A DNA stretch of 64,000 bases from NCBI RefSeq assembly GCF_030553305.1, contig NZ_JARRAH010000001.1, forward strand, positions 1,302,001 to 1,366,000, written 5' to 3'. Source of the stretch: Halomarina ordinaria (GTDB lineage Archaea > Halobacteriota > Halobacteria > Halobacteriales > Haloarculaceae). This document shows positions 23,798 to 31,479 of the stretch, one piece after another; the first letter of the stretch is position 1; each line of letters begins with the position of its first letter. Made by a program: the position numbers and the translations under genes. The notes under the pieces are model-generated. The model worked only from the letters and a program-made list of their open reading frames with translations, had not been told where the DNA came from and searched no databases.

Positions 23798-25216
23798 TCA
23801 GGCGTAGCCCAGGTCGCGGAGGTGTTCCATCGTCGCGTCGTCGTAGTCGTCGTCGCGTGCCGCGGCGAGCGGCCGGCCGGCGTCGAAATGGTCGAGGGCG
23901 GCGGGGGTGACGCGCTCGTCGTGGTACTTCTCCAGCGCCGAGGGCACCCGGAGGGTCGCGGTGCGGTCGCCGCGGCGAACCGTCTTCACCACGCCCTCGC
24001 CGTCGTGCTCGTAGACGACGCGGGCGCCCGCCGTCAGTTCCTCGAGCGCCATCGCCTCGCGGCGGTCGGCGTCGAGGAGGTGCGTGTCGTGCCACTCGAC
24101 GGACGCCGGGACGGGGCCGTCGGCCGCGAACGAGGAGCGCTCGCCGGCGCGGACCGCCTCGACGGCGTCGGGGAAGCCGGTGAGCGGCGCGAGGTCGGGG
24201 ACGACCCGGGCCGTGGTCTGACCGGGGTCGCGCACGACGAGTGGGACGTGCAGGAGTTCCTCGATGGCGTAGCGGCCGTGGCCCGCCACCCGGTGTCGGC
24301 GCGCCGTCTCGCTCGGTTCGCCGAACGCCTCGCCGTGGTCGCTCGTGACGACCAGCAGGGTGTCGTCGAGGACGCCGCGCGCGCGGAGCGTCTCGACCAG
24401 GTGGCCGACGGCGGCGTCCGCGTCGCGAATCGCGTCGTTGTACAGCGGTTCCATCGCTCGCAGGAGCCACCAGGGGTGGTCGCCGGCGTAGAAGTCCCAG
24501 ATGTAGTCCTCGATGCGCCCTTCGAGTCCGACGAGCGTCTCGTCGCCCTCCACGAGCGTCTCGGGGCGGTAGGGTGCGTGGGCGTCCATGAGGTTCATGC
24601 AGGCGGCCCACGGCTCGTCGGTCGCCGCCTCCCACTGCAGGAAGTCGTCGACGATGGTGGGGGCGTGGACGACGTCCGGTCCGCCGAGGCCGGGGAGGTC
24701 AGGGAGGTCGCTGCGGAGTTTCAGTTCGAGGCCGTTGCACAGCGAGTGGAGGGGTCGGTCGTGGTCGAGACACGCCCGCAGGTAGTCGGCGTACTGGCCG
24801 GTCCCCTCGTCGAAGACGAACGCCCGGGGGTCGAGGGCGTCGGGGAAGCGAAGCGGCTTCGGCGACCCGACGTGGTCGAAGGCGTCCTTCAGCCCGTTGT
24901 TCGTCGTCACGAGGAACGGGTTGCCGGAGAAGACGCCCGTCTCGTAGCCGTCCTCGGCGAGCGACTCGAATATCGTATGGCCCGACGGGAGTCGGTCGCG
25001 CGTGGAGTAGACGCCGTGTTCGTGGGCGTGGCGGCCGGTGAAGAGGCTGGCGTGACTCGGCAGGCTCCAGCTCGAGGGGGCGCGGGCGTTGCGGTAGGTC
25101 GTCGCCTCCTCGGCCAGCGTCGAGAGGGCGGGCGTCGTCGTCAGCGTCGGGTCGTGGAGCGAGGTGTTCCTCGCCCGGACGCTGTCGAGGACCACCAGAA
25201 GGACGTTCGGGGGCAT
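23798..25216 (-). CDS. Sulfatase/alkaline-phosphatase-fold hydrolase (serine-type active site)
   Basis: A 472-residue protein of the sulfatase family. The metal-binding start NVLLVVLDSVRARNTS and the later LVVTSDHGEAFGE are intact. The nucleophile motif C/SxPSR appears as Ser51-Leu-Pro53-Ser54-His55 (SWSLPSHASLFTG), so the residue normally modified to formylglycine is Ser, and the following Arg is His. No signal peptide is present. It may be a sulfatase with Ser-type maturation, or a phosphoester/phosphoglycerol transferase of the same fold. The gene neighbourhood with two GT4 enzymes suggests surface glycan modification. Confidence 0.88.
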   Translation of the reverse strand: MPPNVLLVVLDSVRARNTSLHDPTLTTTPALSTLAEEATTYRNARAPSSWSLPSHASLFTGRHAHEHGVYSTRDRLPSGHTIFESLAEDGYETGVFSGNPFLVTTNNGLKDAFDHVGSPKPLRFPDALDPRAFVFDEGTGQYADYLRACLDHDRPLHSLCNGLELKLRSDLPDLPGLGGPDVVHAPTIVDDFLQWEAATDEPWAACMNLMDAHAPYRPETLVEGDETLVGLEGRIEDYIWDFYAGDHPWWLLRAMEPLYNDAIRDADAAVGHLVETLRARGVLDDTLLVVTSDHGEAFGEPSETARRHRVAGHGRYAIEELLHVPLVVRDPGQTTARVVPDLAPLTGFPDAVEAVRAGERSSFAADGPVPASVEWHDTHLLDADRREAMALEELTAGARVVYEHDGEGVVKTVRRGDRTATLRVPSALEKYHDERVTPAALDHFDAGRPLAAARDDDYDDATMEHLRDLGYA

Positions 25217-25350
25217 ATCGTCTGCACAGACCTTCGCAGGGAGCGACTTGAGACTTTCCGTGAGTGGTAATGTTTTCTGACGGATGACTGTCGCGGCCGG
25301 TAGACGGCGGACAACGCAACGACGATGTACCTCCGCGGGTCACCGACCGT

Positions 25351-25659
25351 ATGGGCATCCCCGAGGAGCGCATCGAGCGCCTCCACGCGCTGGCGCGACG
25401 GGCGGTCGCCGAGGGCCACGAGGACCGCTCGCGGGCGTACGTGCGCCTCGCGCGGCGGGTCGCCGAGCGCAACCGCTGTGGCCTCCCGCGCCGGTTCAAG
25501 CGCTTCACCTGCGACGCCTGCGACGTCTACCTCCGGCCGGGGCGGAACGCCCGCGTCCGCCTGCAGGACGGCCACGTGGTCGTCACCTGCGACTGCGGCG
25601 CGCAGAAGCGCTACCCGTACGAGGGGCCCGACGACGCGCCGGCGAGCGCCGAGCGGTGA
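25351..25659 (+). CDS. rnp4: Ribonuclease P protein component 4
   Basis: A 102-residue subunit (Rpp21/Rpr2 family) of archaeal RNase P, which matures the 5' end of tRNAs. N-terminal helices (ERIERLHALARRAVAEGHED, SRAYVRLARRVAERNR) pack against Rpp29; the zinc ribbon uses Cys pairs in CDACDVYL and CDCGAQ. It is followed on the same strand by YhbY and MscS genes. The ATG at 25351 agrees with the family's N terminus. Confidence 0.93.
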   Translation: MGIPEERIERLHALARRAVAEGHEDRSRAYVRLARRVAERNRCGLPRRFKRFTCDACDVYLRPGRNARVRLQDGHVVVTCDCGAQKRYPYEGPDDAPASAER

Positions 25660-25713
25660 GCGACGGGGCGAAGTGGAAACGTTGAACCGGACCGCATCGC
25701 TAGCGAGTGGACG

Positions 25714-25959
25714 ATGGCAGACGACTCGCTGAAGGCACGTATCCACGACCTCGACGTCACCGTCTGGGTCGGGAAGGGCGGTCTCGAACCCGTCGTCGAG
25801 GAACTGCGCGACCAGCTACGGGAGAACGACCTCGTGAAGGTGAAGTTCCTGCGCGCGTCCCGGGGCGGCACGACGACCGAGGCGCTGGCGGAGGACCTCG
25901 CGGACCGGGTGAACGCCGAACTCGTCGACAGCCGGGGACACACCGCCGTCTTCCACTGA
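25714..25959 (+). CDS. YhbY/CRM-domain RNA-binding protein
   Basis: An 81-residue protein made of a single CRS1-YhbY domain: KARIHDLDVTVWVGKGGLEP, then LRENDLVKVKFLRASRGG and AELVDSRGHTAVFH. In bacteria YhbY binds pre-50S ribosomal particles, and in archaea it is thought to act in ribosome assembly. The position between an RNase P subunit and MscS repeats a haloarchaeal arrangement known to me only as general gene order. Its stop overlaps the MscS start (TGATG). Confidence 0.93.
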   Translation: MADDSLKARIHDLDVTVWVGKGGLEPVVEELRDQLRENDLVKVKFLRASRGGTTTEALAEDLADRVNAELVDSRGHTAVFH

Positions 25960-26915
25960 TGGGGCTCGCGACGGTGCTGTTGCAGACCGGCGAGGAGGGG
26001 AACCTCACCCTCGGCGACACGGGCGTCGAGGCCTCGGGCGTCGTCTCGAAGACCATCGAGGAGACGTTCAACCTCGACGTGGAGTACGCCAACGCCCTCG
26101 GGTCGCTGGTGGTGTTCGTCGGCTCGTTCCTCGCGCTCTACGGCGTGGGGCGGGCGCTCGCGCTTCCGCTCGCCGGGCGACTGCTCGACGCCCGCGACGT
26201 GGACGAGCACGCGAAGCGCCCGCTGATGCGCGTCGTCCACGTCGTGGTGGCGTTCGTCGCCGTCGCCGTGGCGTTCGGCTTCGCCGGCTACGGGAACTTC
26301 CTCACCTCGCTCGCGACGGTCGCGGCGGCGGCGACGCTCGCCGTCGGGCTGGCGCTCCAGGACGTCCTGAAGAACCTCGTCGCCGGCGTGTTCATCTACA
26401 TGGACCGACCCTTCCGCATCGGCGACTGGATCGAGTGGGAGGACTACTCGGGCGTCGTCGAGGACATCAGCCTGCGCGTCACCCGCGTACGGACGTTCGA
26501 CAACGAACTGCTCACGGTCCCCAACTCGCAGCTCACCGACGGCGTCATCAAGAACCCCGTCGCGAAGGACAAACTCCGCCTGAAGTTCGTCTTCGGCATC
26601 GGCTACGACGACGACGTCCAGCGGGCGACGGACATCATCGTCGATGAGGCGACCGAGCACCCGGACATCCTCTCGTCGCCGGCGCCCTCCGTGCGCCTGA
26701 CCGAACTCGGCGACTCCTCGGTCGGCCTCCAGTCGCGCTTCTGGATCGGCGACCCCAGCCGCGCGGAGTTCATGCGCATCCGCGGGGAGTACGTGACGGC
26801 GGTCAAGCGGCGGTTCGACGAGGACGGTATCGACATCCCGTACCCGCAGGTCGACCTCCACGGCGGCATCGAACTGGCCAACGCCGCGCTGGCGTCCGAA
26901 TCGGCCGACGACTGA
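25959..26915 (+). CDS. Mechanosensitive ion channel, MscS family
   Basis: A 318-residue membrane channel that opens on hypo-osmotic shock. An extracellular N-terminal segment is followed by three transmembrane helices (about 45-65, 88-108, 112-145); the last is Gly/Ala-rich and lines the pore (AAAATLAVGLALQDVLKNLV). The beta domain begins with the conserved MDRPFRIGDWIEWEDYSG, and a cytoplasmic alpha/beta domain follows. The ATG is embedded in the YhbY stop (TGATG), so translation is coupled. Confidence 0.95.
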   Translation: MGLATVLLQTGEEGNLTLGDTGVEASGVVSKTIEETFNLDVEYANALGSLVVFVGSFLALYGVGRALALPLAGRLLDARDVDEHAKRPLMRVVHVVVAFVAVAVAFGFAGYGNFLTSLATVAAAATLAVGLALQDVLKNLVAGVFIYMDRPFRIGDWIEWEDYSGVVEDISLRVTRVRTFDNELLTVPNSQLTDGVIKNPVAKDKLRLKFVFGIGYDDDVQRATDIIVDEATEHPDILSSPAPSVRLTELGDSSVGLQSRFWIGDPSRAEFMRIRGEYVTAVKRRFDEDGIDIPYPQVDLHGGIELANAALASESADD

Positions 26916-26943
26916 CCCGCTCGCTTCTCCCCGTCCGACCCCG

Positions 26944-27777
26944 TCAGCGGGCGTCCTCGGTGTCGTCCGGACCGTCGCAGACCGCCGCGGTGCGTCCGTC
27001 GAGTCGGGTCGGGTCGCCCGCGAGTCGGAACGGGAGGGTGTAGGCCGCGCTCCCGCCGGACGCGTGGACGACGGCCACCTCGGCGGTCCGCTCGGCCCCC
27101 TCGCAGGCGGCCGCCTCGGTGCCCCCGGGGAACGCGAACGGGGCGTACGTCGTCTCGAACGGCGCCGTCTCGCCGGAGGGCACGACCAGGTCGGTCCGGG
27201 ACGGCGAGAGCGGGCGGTTCCGGCCGACGCCGACGACGCCCGGGCCGGGGTCGAACGACGAGCGGTCGAACGAGTCGGCCTGCGGGTCGACCGTCGGGTT
27301 CGGGACGTCCTCGCCGTGAATCGCGACGAACCGGACGAGCAGCGGCGCGTCGCCCTGGTTCTCGACCGCGAACCGCGCACGACCGTCCGGACGGACCTCA
27401 ACCCCGTCGACGTGGCCGTGGACGGTTCCGGGAATCCGCCGGTCGACCTGCCCGTCGGCCGTCTCGGCGCGCACGTGGAGCGTCCCCGAGACGTACGTCT
27501 CCGGTCGGTCCGGGAAGACGACCGGGAATCGGACCGGGCCCCGCGGTCGGTCGACCGTCTCGTGCTCCTCGTCGGTGGACGAGTCGTACAGGGCGGCGCT
27601 CCGCACGTCGACGTCGTCCCGGAAGCGGACGACGAGGTCGGACTCCTCGAACCGGTAACTCTCGAACACGTCCGACGCCTCGGGTCGGTCGGCCGCGAGC
27701 GAGACCGACTCCAGACAACCGGCCGCCGCCAGCGTGCCGCCGACCGCGAGGTGCCGGAGGAGGGCACGACGCTTCAT
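26944..27777 (-). CDS. Secreted lipoprotein of unknown function
   Basis: A 277-residue envelope protein. MKRRALLRHLAVGGTLAAAG followed by Cys21 is a signal with twin Arg (Arg3-Arg4) and a lipobox (AAAGC), the usual haloarchaeal Tat lipoprotein form. The mature domain is beta-rich with two conserved-looking segments (RFAVENQGDAPLLVRFVAIH, and LSPSRTDLVVPSGETAPFET) and two further cysteines near the C terminus (AAACEGAE, AAVCDGPD) that could form a disulfide. I do not recognise a family. Confidence 0.8.
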   Translation of the reverse strand: MKRRALLRHLAVGGTLAAAGCLESVSLAADRPEASDVFESYRFEESDLVVRFRDDVDVRSAALYDSSTDEEHETVDRPRGPVRFPVVFPDRPETYVSGTLHVRAETADGQVDRRIPGTVHGHVDGVEVRPDGRARFAVENQGDAPLLVRFVAIHGEDVPNPTVDPQADSFDRSSFDPGPGVVGVGRNRPLSPSRTDLVVPSGETAPFETTYAPFAFPGGTEAAACEGAERTAEVAVVHASGGSAAYTLPFRLAGDPTRLDGRTAAVCDGPDDTEDAR

Positions 27778-27913
27778 GTGCGTGTGGTGTCTCGTACAGC
27801 GACAAGTATCTTCGGCGTGTTGAGGTGTCGGTCACCGGTCGCGTGGACACCCGCCTCCAGTCACCCGTCGAACCGCGAGCGAACGCGGTGAGCGAGCGGG
27901 CCGACGACCGAAG

Positions 27914-27934
27914 GGCGCGCTCTCCGAGCGCGCC
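27914..27934. repeat. Perfect 9-bp stem-loop
   Basis: GGCGCGCTC at 27914-27922 and GAGCGCGCC at 27926-27934 pair perfectly around a 3-base loop. It lies between the 3' end of the SRP RNA and the lipoprotein gene start. It may end the SRP transcript or be a protein-binding site; a TTTT follows on the plus strand at 27949-27952, which would suit a plus-strand transcript, but none is known there. Confidence 0.5.
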
Positions 27935-28039
27935 GCGAGGGAGGAGTGTTTTCGGTCGAGCGTTTGCCAGTGAACCGTCAGCGACCGCGAAACGTGTCGC
28001 TGACTCGTGAACGCAGCAAAAGATGGGGTATGAATGGGT

Positions 28040-28345
28040 GGACGCCCGGGGTTGCCCGGCGTCCCGATGCGGGGAATCCCGGTCACCTTCTCCACCCCGC
28101 GACCCTTCGAGCGGCAGGTGTCCGCGGGTCCGCTGCTCGCTTCCGCGCCTGGCGGGCTGTCCGCGATCAACCACGGCGCGACGCCCCTGCAGGCGTAACG
28201 CCGTGGACCGCTGGCCCCGAAGGACGAGGCTTCTACGTTGGCTTCCGGGGCCCGCACCGGTCGGACCGGACGCGCCCGGGATTCGGTCCCCGCTGAAGAC
28301 CGTAGTGCGGGTGACGAGCAGGGCCTAACTGCCCGACCTAGTCCG
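28040..28345 (-). ncRNA. Signal recognition particle 7S RNA
   Basis: Read on the minus strand, a roughly 306-base archaeal SRP RNA. The helix 8 SRP54-binding motif is canonical: CCAGG, then CGC-GGAA-GCG closing a GGAA tetraloop, then AGCAGC (plus-strand 28132-28152). The 5' small domain GGTCGGGCAGTTAGGCCCTG with a matching ACCCGC/GCGGG pair is the tRNA-like helix 3/4 region that binds SRP19-side elements. The 3' end shows a strong GGACGCC/GGCGTCC stem (28040-28063). Ends are estimated from the promoter spacing and the usual 300-310 base length. Several open frames here on both strands are not genes. Confidence 0.92.
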
Positions 28346-28367
28346 GTATGAACGTACCCGACTGCGG

Positions 28368-28374
28368 CTTAAAC
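28368..28374 (-). promoter_or_regulatory. TATA box of the SRP RNA gene
   Basis: On the minus strand GTTTAAG, about 26 bases upstream of the expected 5' end near 28345. It is the best-formed A/T box in this GC-rich stretch. Confidence 0.65.
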
Positions 28375-28404
28375 GCCTTTCGGTACGGTGGTTTTCGTGG
28401 GACG

Positions 28405-28818
28405 TCACACCAGGCGGAGCGCCCGGGCGTACCAGAGCCCGCCCGCGGGGAGGAAGAGCGCGACGACGACGAGCAGGTAGCGGTGGTACTCGATGGCCGT
28501 CTCCGTCGTCAACGAGAGGACGAAGTCCGCGGGGACGGTGAACGCCCACAGCGCACAGAACAGGAGAGTGAACAGTCCGAAGACGAGGCCCGCGCCGGCC
28601 GCGAGCGCGGGGTCGGAGCGCTCCTGGCGCCCGGCGGCGAAGACGATGACGGCGACGAGCGCGAAGAGCCCGGCGAACTGCGGGTCGACGAGGCCCCCGC
28701 CGTAGTACGCGCCGACGGTCCCGGGCGTGTCGATGAGGGCGTACGGGACCGCGAGGACGGCGACGACGGCGAGCGCGGCGACGATGCCGACGGCGGGGGC
28801 GAGGCGGGTGTCGTCCAT
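28405..28818 (-). CDS. Integral membrane protein, four predicted helices
   Basis: A 137-residue protein with hydrophobic segments at about residues 8-30, 46-64, 73-95 and 112-132, and a conserved-looking EYHRYLL motif before the last helix. It has no recognised catalytic residues. The family appears restricted to haloarchaea as far as I can judge. It sits just upstream of the SRP RNA on the same strand. Confidence 0.78.
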   Translation of the reverse strand: MDDTRLAPAVGIVAALAVVAVLAVPYALIDTPGTVGAYYGGGLVDPQFAGLFALVAVIVFAAGRQERSDPALAAGAGLVFGLFTLLFCALWAFTVPADFVLSLTTETAIEYHRYLLVVVALFLPAGGLWYARALRLV

Positions 28819-28921
28819 ACGGACACCCCGTCCGGCAGGGGCTTAATCGCCACGAAGCGCGACACGTCGCCGACGGCCGCGCTCCGCAAGGCACAGGTAG
28901 CTCCGGGCCGGGCACACGCAC

Positions 28922-29284
28922 ATGGGACTCGGAGGAACCGCCTCGAAGCTGCAGAAGGTCGCAGCGATGGCGGAGGACGTCTACGAGAAGCTCAACGACC
29001 TGCGCGACCAGGTCGTCGAACTGCGCCAGCGCGTCGAGCGCGTCGACCGCACGGCGGAGGACAACCGCGCGCTCCTCGAAGCGCTCGCGCGCGAGCAGGG
29101 CATCGACGTGGAGACGGTGCTCGCGGAGGCGTCCATCGAGGAGGCAGAGAGCACGGACACGACGGACACGACCGCGGCCGAGACCGAGTCGACGGCCACC
29201 GACGCCACCGGTGACAGCGACGGACCGACCGAGTCGACCGGGTCGACGAACGCGACCACGCCGAGCGACCGGACGGACGGCTGA
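28922..29284 (+). CDS. DUF5798-type coiled-coil protein with acidic low-complexity tail
   Basis: A 120-residue haloarchaeal protein. Residues 1-60 form a long amphipathic helix (LQKVAAMAEDVYEKLNDLRD, VVELRQRVERVDRTAEDNRA) ending in LLEALAREQGID; residues 70-120 are a Thr/Glu/Asp/Ser-rich disordered tail (ESTDTTDTTAAETESTATD). No activity is known. It is divergent from the membrane protein gene at 28405-28818. Confidence 0.8.
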   Translation: MGLGGTASKLQKVAAMAEDVYEKLNDLRDQVVELRQRVERVDRTAEDNRALLEALAREQGIDVETVLAEASIEEAESTDTTDTTAAETESTATDATGDSDGPTESTGSTNATTPSDRTDG

Positions 29285-29343
29285 CGACTGACAATCGACG
29301 ACCGACCGGTCACCGGTCGACCGGTTCGATACCGGACGAGCGC

Positions 29344-29754
29344 CTACGCGACCAGCCGACCGTGTTCGACCTTCAGACAGTGGTCCTGGACGAACCGGCG
29401 GCCCGACTCCTCGACGCGCGCACCGGCCTCGGCGTCGCGGATGCCGAGCTGGAGCCAGACGGTGTCGACGTCGTCGCGCTCGAGCACCTCGTCGACGATA
29501 CCGCTCACCTCCTCGCTCGGGCGGAACACGTCGACGATATCTATCTCCGCTTCGACCTCGGCGAGCGAGTCGTACGCCTCGCGGCCGAACACCTCCTCCG
29601 CGTAGGGGTTCACGGGGACGACCTCGTACCCGTGTTCGCGCATGTACTTCGGTATCTCGTGGGCGTCCTTCCCGGGGGTGGCGGAGCACCCGACGACGGC
29701 GATGGTCTCCTGCGAGAGGATGGATGCGAGTTCCTCGTCGGATTCGACGGGCAT
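29344..29754 (-). CDS. CoA-binding domain protein (YccU-like)
   Basis: A 136-residue single Rossmann-like CoA_binding domain: TIAVVGCSATPGKDAHEIPK at the nucleotide loop, HGYEVVPVNPYAEEVFGREA, IVDVFRPSEEV and TVWLQLGIRDAEAG. These stand-alone proteins are thought to bind CoA or a nucleotide and may sense or modify acyl-CoA status; the reaction is unknown. ATG at 29754 chosen because the upstream part of the open frame is Arg/Pro-rich. It is 41 bases downstream of the prenyltransferase-side spacer on the same strand but reads after that gene's end. Confidence 0.88.
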   Translation of the reverse strand: MPVESDEELASILSQETIAVVGCSATPGKDAHEIPKYMREHGYEVVPVNPYAEEVFGREAYDSLAEVEAEIDIVDVFRPSEEVSGIVDEVLERDDVDTVWLQLGIRDAEAGARVEESGRRFVQDHCLKVEHGRLVA

Positions 29755-29795
29755 GTCTCTCACTACCCTCGCCGCGAGGAAAAGCGTGGCGTCGG

Positions 29796-30629
29796 TCAGA
29801 GCGGGACCGCCCGCCCGACGACGAACGCCGCCGCCGCGAGGAACATCCCGTACTTGAGGTGCGTCTGACCGGCCGTCGGGTCCGAGAAGCCCTCGACTGC
29901 GGCCGCGAGCATCACCAGGTCCGCGGGGACGACGAGCGCGAGGTACGCGAGGCCGAGCGTCCCGGTGACGTAGGGGACCGGGCTGGCGAGGACGGCGACG
30001 GCGAGGCACGCCACGCCGACGAGGAGCGCCCGCCGCTCCCCGATGGCGATGGGCAGGGTGTTCAACCCTTCCTCGCGGTCACCCGCGAGGTCCTCGACGT
30101 CTTTCACCACCTCGCGGGTGAACGTCGAGAGCGCGGCGAGGGCGGCGAGCGTCACCACCGTCGTCAACTGCCCGTCGACGGCCGCGCCGCCGAAGAGGAA
30201 CGTGCTCCCGCCGAGGTAGGCGACGACGGCGTTGCCGACCCCGGGCAGGCCCTTGAACAGTTCCGTGTAGGCGACCAGCGCCAGCAGGTTGAACGCCGCG
30301 ATGCCGAGCGCGAGGAGGGGGAGCGTGAGCGCGAACGCGACGGCGAGCGCGAAGAGGACGACGCTGAACCAGAGCGCGCCGCGCTCGGTGACCGCTCCCC
30401 GTGGAATGGGGCGGCCGGGTGCGTTGATGCGGTCGATGACGGCGTCGAAGTAGTCGTTGATGGCGTTGCCGGCGCCCACGGCGAGGACGGTGGCGATGCC
30501 CGCGGCGGCGGCCGCGAGGGGGGCGTCCACGACACCCCCGGCGACGTAGGCGCCGATGAGCGTGAGGACGCCCGCCGCGACGGCGTTCACCGGGCGGGTG
30601 AGTTCGACCAGTCCACGCAGCTCGGGCAT
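29796..30629 (-). CDS. Digeranylgeranylglyceryl phosphate synthase (UbiA family)
   Basis: A 277-residue membrane prenyltransferase that attaches the second geranylgeranyl chain to geranylgeranylglyceryl phosphate, a key step in archaeal ether-lipid synthesis. The first Asp-rich motif NDYFDAVIDRINAPGRPIP (Asp59, Asp62, Asp66) and the second REVVKDVEDLAGDREEG bind Mg-diphosphate; eight to nine hydrophobic helices surround them. The family includes quinone and heme prenyltransferases, but the N-terminal ELTRPVNAVAAG and the motif spacing favour the lipid enzyme. Gene ends 41 bases before the CoA-binding protein gene. Confidence 0.92.
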   Translation of the reverse strand: MPELRGLVELTRPVNAVAAGVLTLIGAYVAGGVVDAPLAAAAAGIATVLAVGAGNAINDYFDAVIDRINAPGRPIPRGAVTERGALWFSVVLFALAVAFALTLPLLALGIAAFNLLALVAYTELFKGLPGVGNAVVAYLGGSTFLFGGAAVDGQLTTVVTLAALAALSTFTREVVKDVEDLAGDREEGLNTLPIAIGERRALLVGVACLAVAVLASPVPYVTGTLGLAYLALVVPADLVMLAAAVEGFSDPTAGQTHLKYGMFLAAAAFVVGRAVPL

Positions 30630-30680
30630 ACCCGTCGGTGTTCCAGTCGGAGGTTAAAGCCCCCGAAACCGATGGACAGA

Positions 30681-30688
30681 GTTAAATC
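30681..30688 (+). promoter_or_regulatory. TATA-like box of tRNA-Arg
   Basis: GTTAAATC centred about 28 bases before the first base of the tRNA at 30713. Confidence 0.55.
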
Positions 30689-30712
30689 ACGCACGCCATT
30701 CGTCTACGATGA

Positions 30713-30787
30713 GGGCGCTTAGCTCAGCCTGGACAGAGTGACTGGCTTCGGACCAGTTTGTCGGGGGTTCGAATCCCTCAGCGCCCG
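30713..30787 (+). tRNA. tRNA-Arg, anticodon TCG
   Basis: A 75-base cloverleaf. Acceptor GGGCGCT pairs with AGCGCCC (30780-30786), discriminator G at 30787. The anticodon stem ACTGG/CCAGT encloses the loop CTTCGGA with TCG at 30748-30750, decoding CGA. The T arm carries GGTTCGAATCC. No intron is seen and the 3' CCA is not encoded, as is usual in haloarchaea. Confidence 0.97.
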
Positions 30788-30821
30788 TTTTCCGGCGAAC
30801 GAAGTGAGCCGTGAAAACGGG
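30784..30821 (+). terminator. Inverted repeat overlapping the 3' end of tRNA-Arg
   Basis: CCCGTTTTC (30784-30792) pairs with GAAAACGGG (30813-30821) around a 20-base loop that reads CGGCGAACGAAGTGAGCCGT. The left arm includes the last four bases of the tRNA and a TTTT run. It may end transcription or be a remnant of a recombination event at the tRNA; the short T-run alone could terminate the tRNA transcript. Confidence 0.45.
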
Positions 30822-30887
30822 TCCTGTGGATTCGAATCAGGGAGCGACTGTCGTTCGGATTCCCCAGTACCCCTTTCCCTACACACC

Positions 30888-31376
30888 TCACGACCGTCCC
30901 CGTATCGCCCGTACCACCAATCGCGGCCCCGTGACCAGTACCGCCGGGAACGAGAGGCCCAACTGTCGGCGGAGGTCCCCGGTGTCGACGAACGCACGGT
31001 CTTCGACGATGCGGCCGTCGGCGTAGCGGAGCACCGCGGTCCCGTCGAGTTCGACGGTCCGGCCCGTCGGCGGGAGCGGTCCAAGCGGCCCCTCGTTCGT
31101 CCCCGAGAGGGTGTAGTGGGTCATGAGGCGGTCACCGTCCGCGAGGACGGCGTGCTGGTCGACGCGGAAGTCGGGGAACGCGGCCAGCGTGTCGCGGACG
31201 TACGCCGCGTACTCCTCGGGACCGCGTATCGGGTCGGGGTAGGTCGGGTCGTAGACGACGGCGTCGGGCGCGAGGAACTCGGGGACGGCGTCGAGGTTTC
31301 GCCCGTTCCAGACCTCGCTGACGAACCGGCGTTGCGTCTCTGCGTTCGACTGTGAACGGGTGTCAGTGGTCGTCAT
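30888..31376 (-). CDS. SnoaL-like (NTF2-fold) ester-cyclase-type protein
   Basis: A 162-residue protein with the NTF2/SnoaL cone fold: an N-terminal helix (NAETQRRFVSEVWNGRNLDA), then AVVYDPTYPDPIRGPEEYAA, FPDFRVDQHAVLADGDRLMT and a strand pair ending VEDRAFVDTGDLRRQLG. These proteins act as small-molecule cyclases or isomerases or as ligand carriers; the substrate is unknown. ATG at 31376 is preferred to an upstream start at 31412 that would add residues unlike the family. Confidence 0.85.
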   Translation of the reverse strand: MTTTDTRSQSNAETQRRFVSEVWNGRNLDAVPEFLAPDAVVYDPTYPDPIRGPEEYAAYVRDTLAAFPDFRVDQHAVLADGDRLMTHYTLSGTNEGPLGPLPPTGRTVELDGTAVLRYADGRIVEDRAFVDTGDLRRQLGLSFPAVLVTGPRLVVRAIRGRS

Positions 31377-31479
31377 CTGCCCCGCTCGATAGACCTGCTG
31401 ATGTCTTAACACTAGCCGTCGAGCGGTTCGCGCCCGTCCTCGAAGAGGACCGACGTGGGCGTCGTCCGAGAGAGGGCAG

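Noticed and set aside
27946-28328. Overlapping frames of about 100-116 residues near 28 kb
   Set aside because: They lie on the SRP RNA gene, whose helix 8 motif is unmistakable.
30822-30850. Possible attachment-site duplicate of the tRNA-Arg T-loop (GATTCGAATC)
   Set aside because: The match to the tRNA is only about ten bases and palindromic by itself; no integrase or second border is seen.
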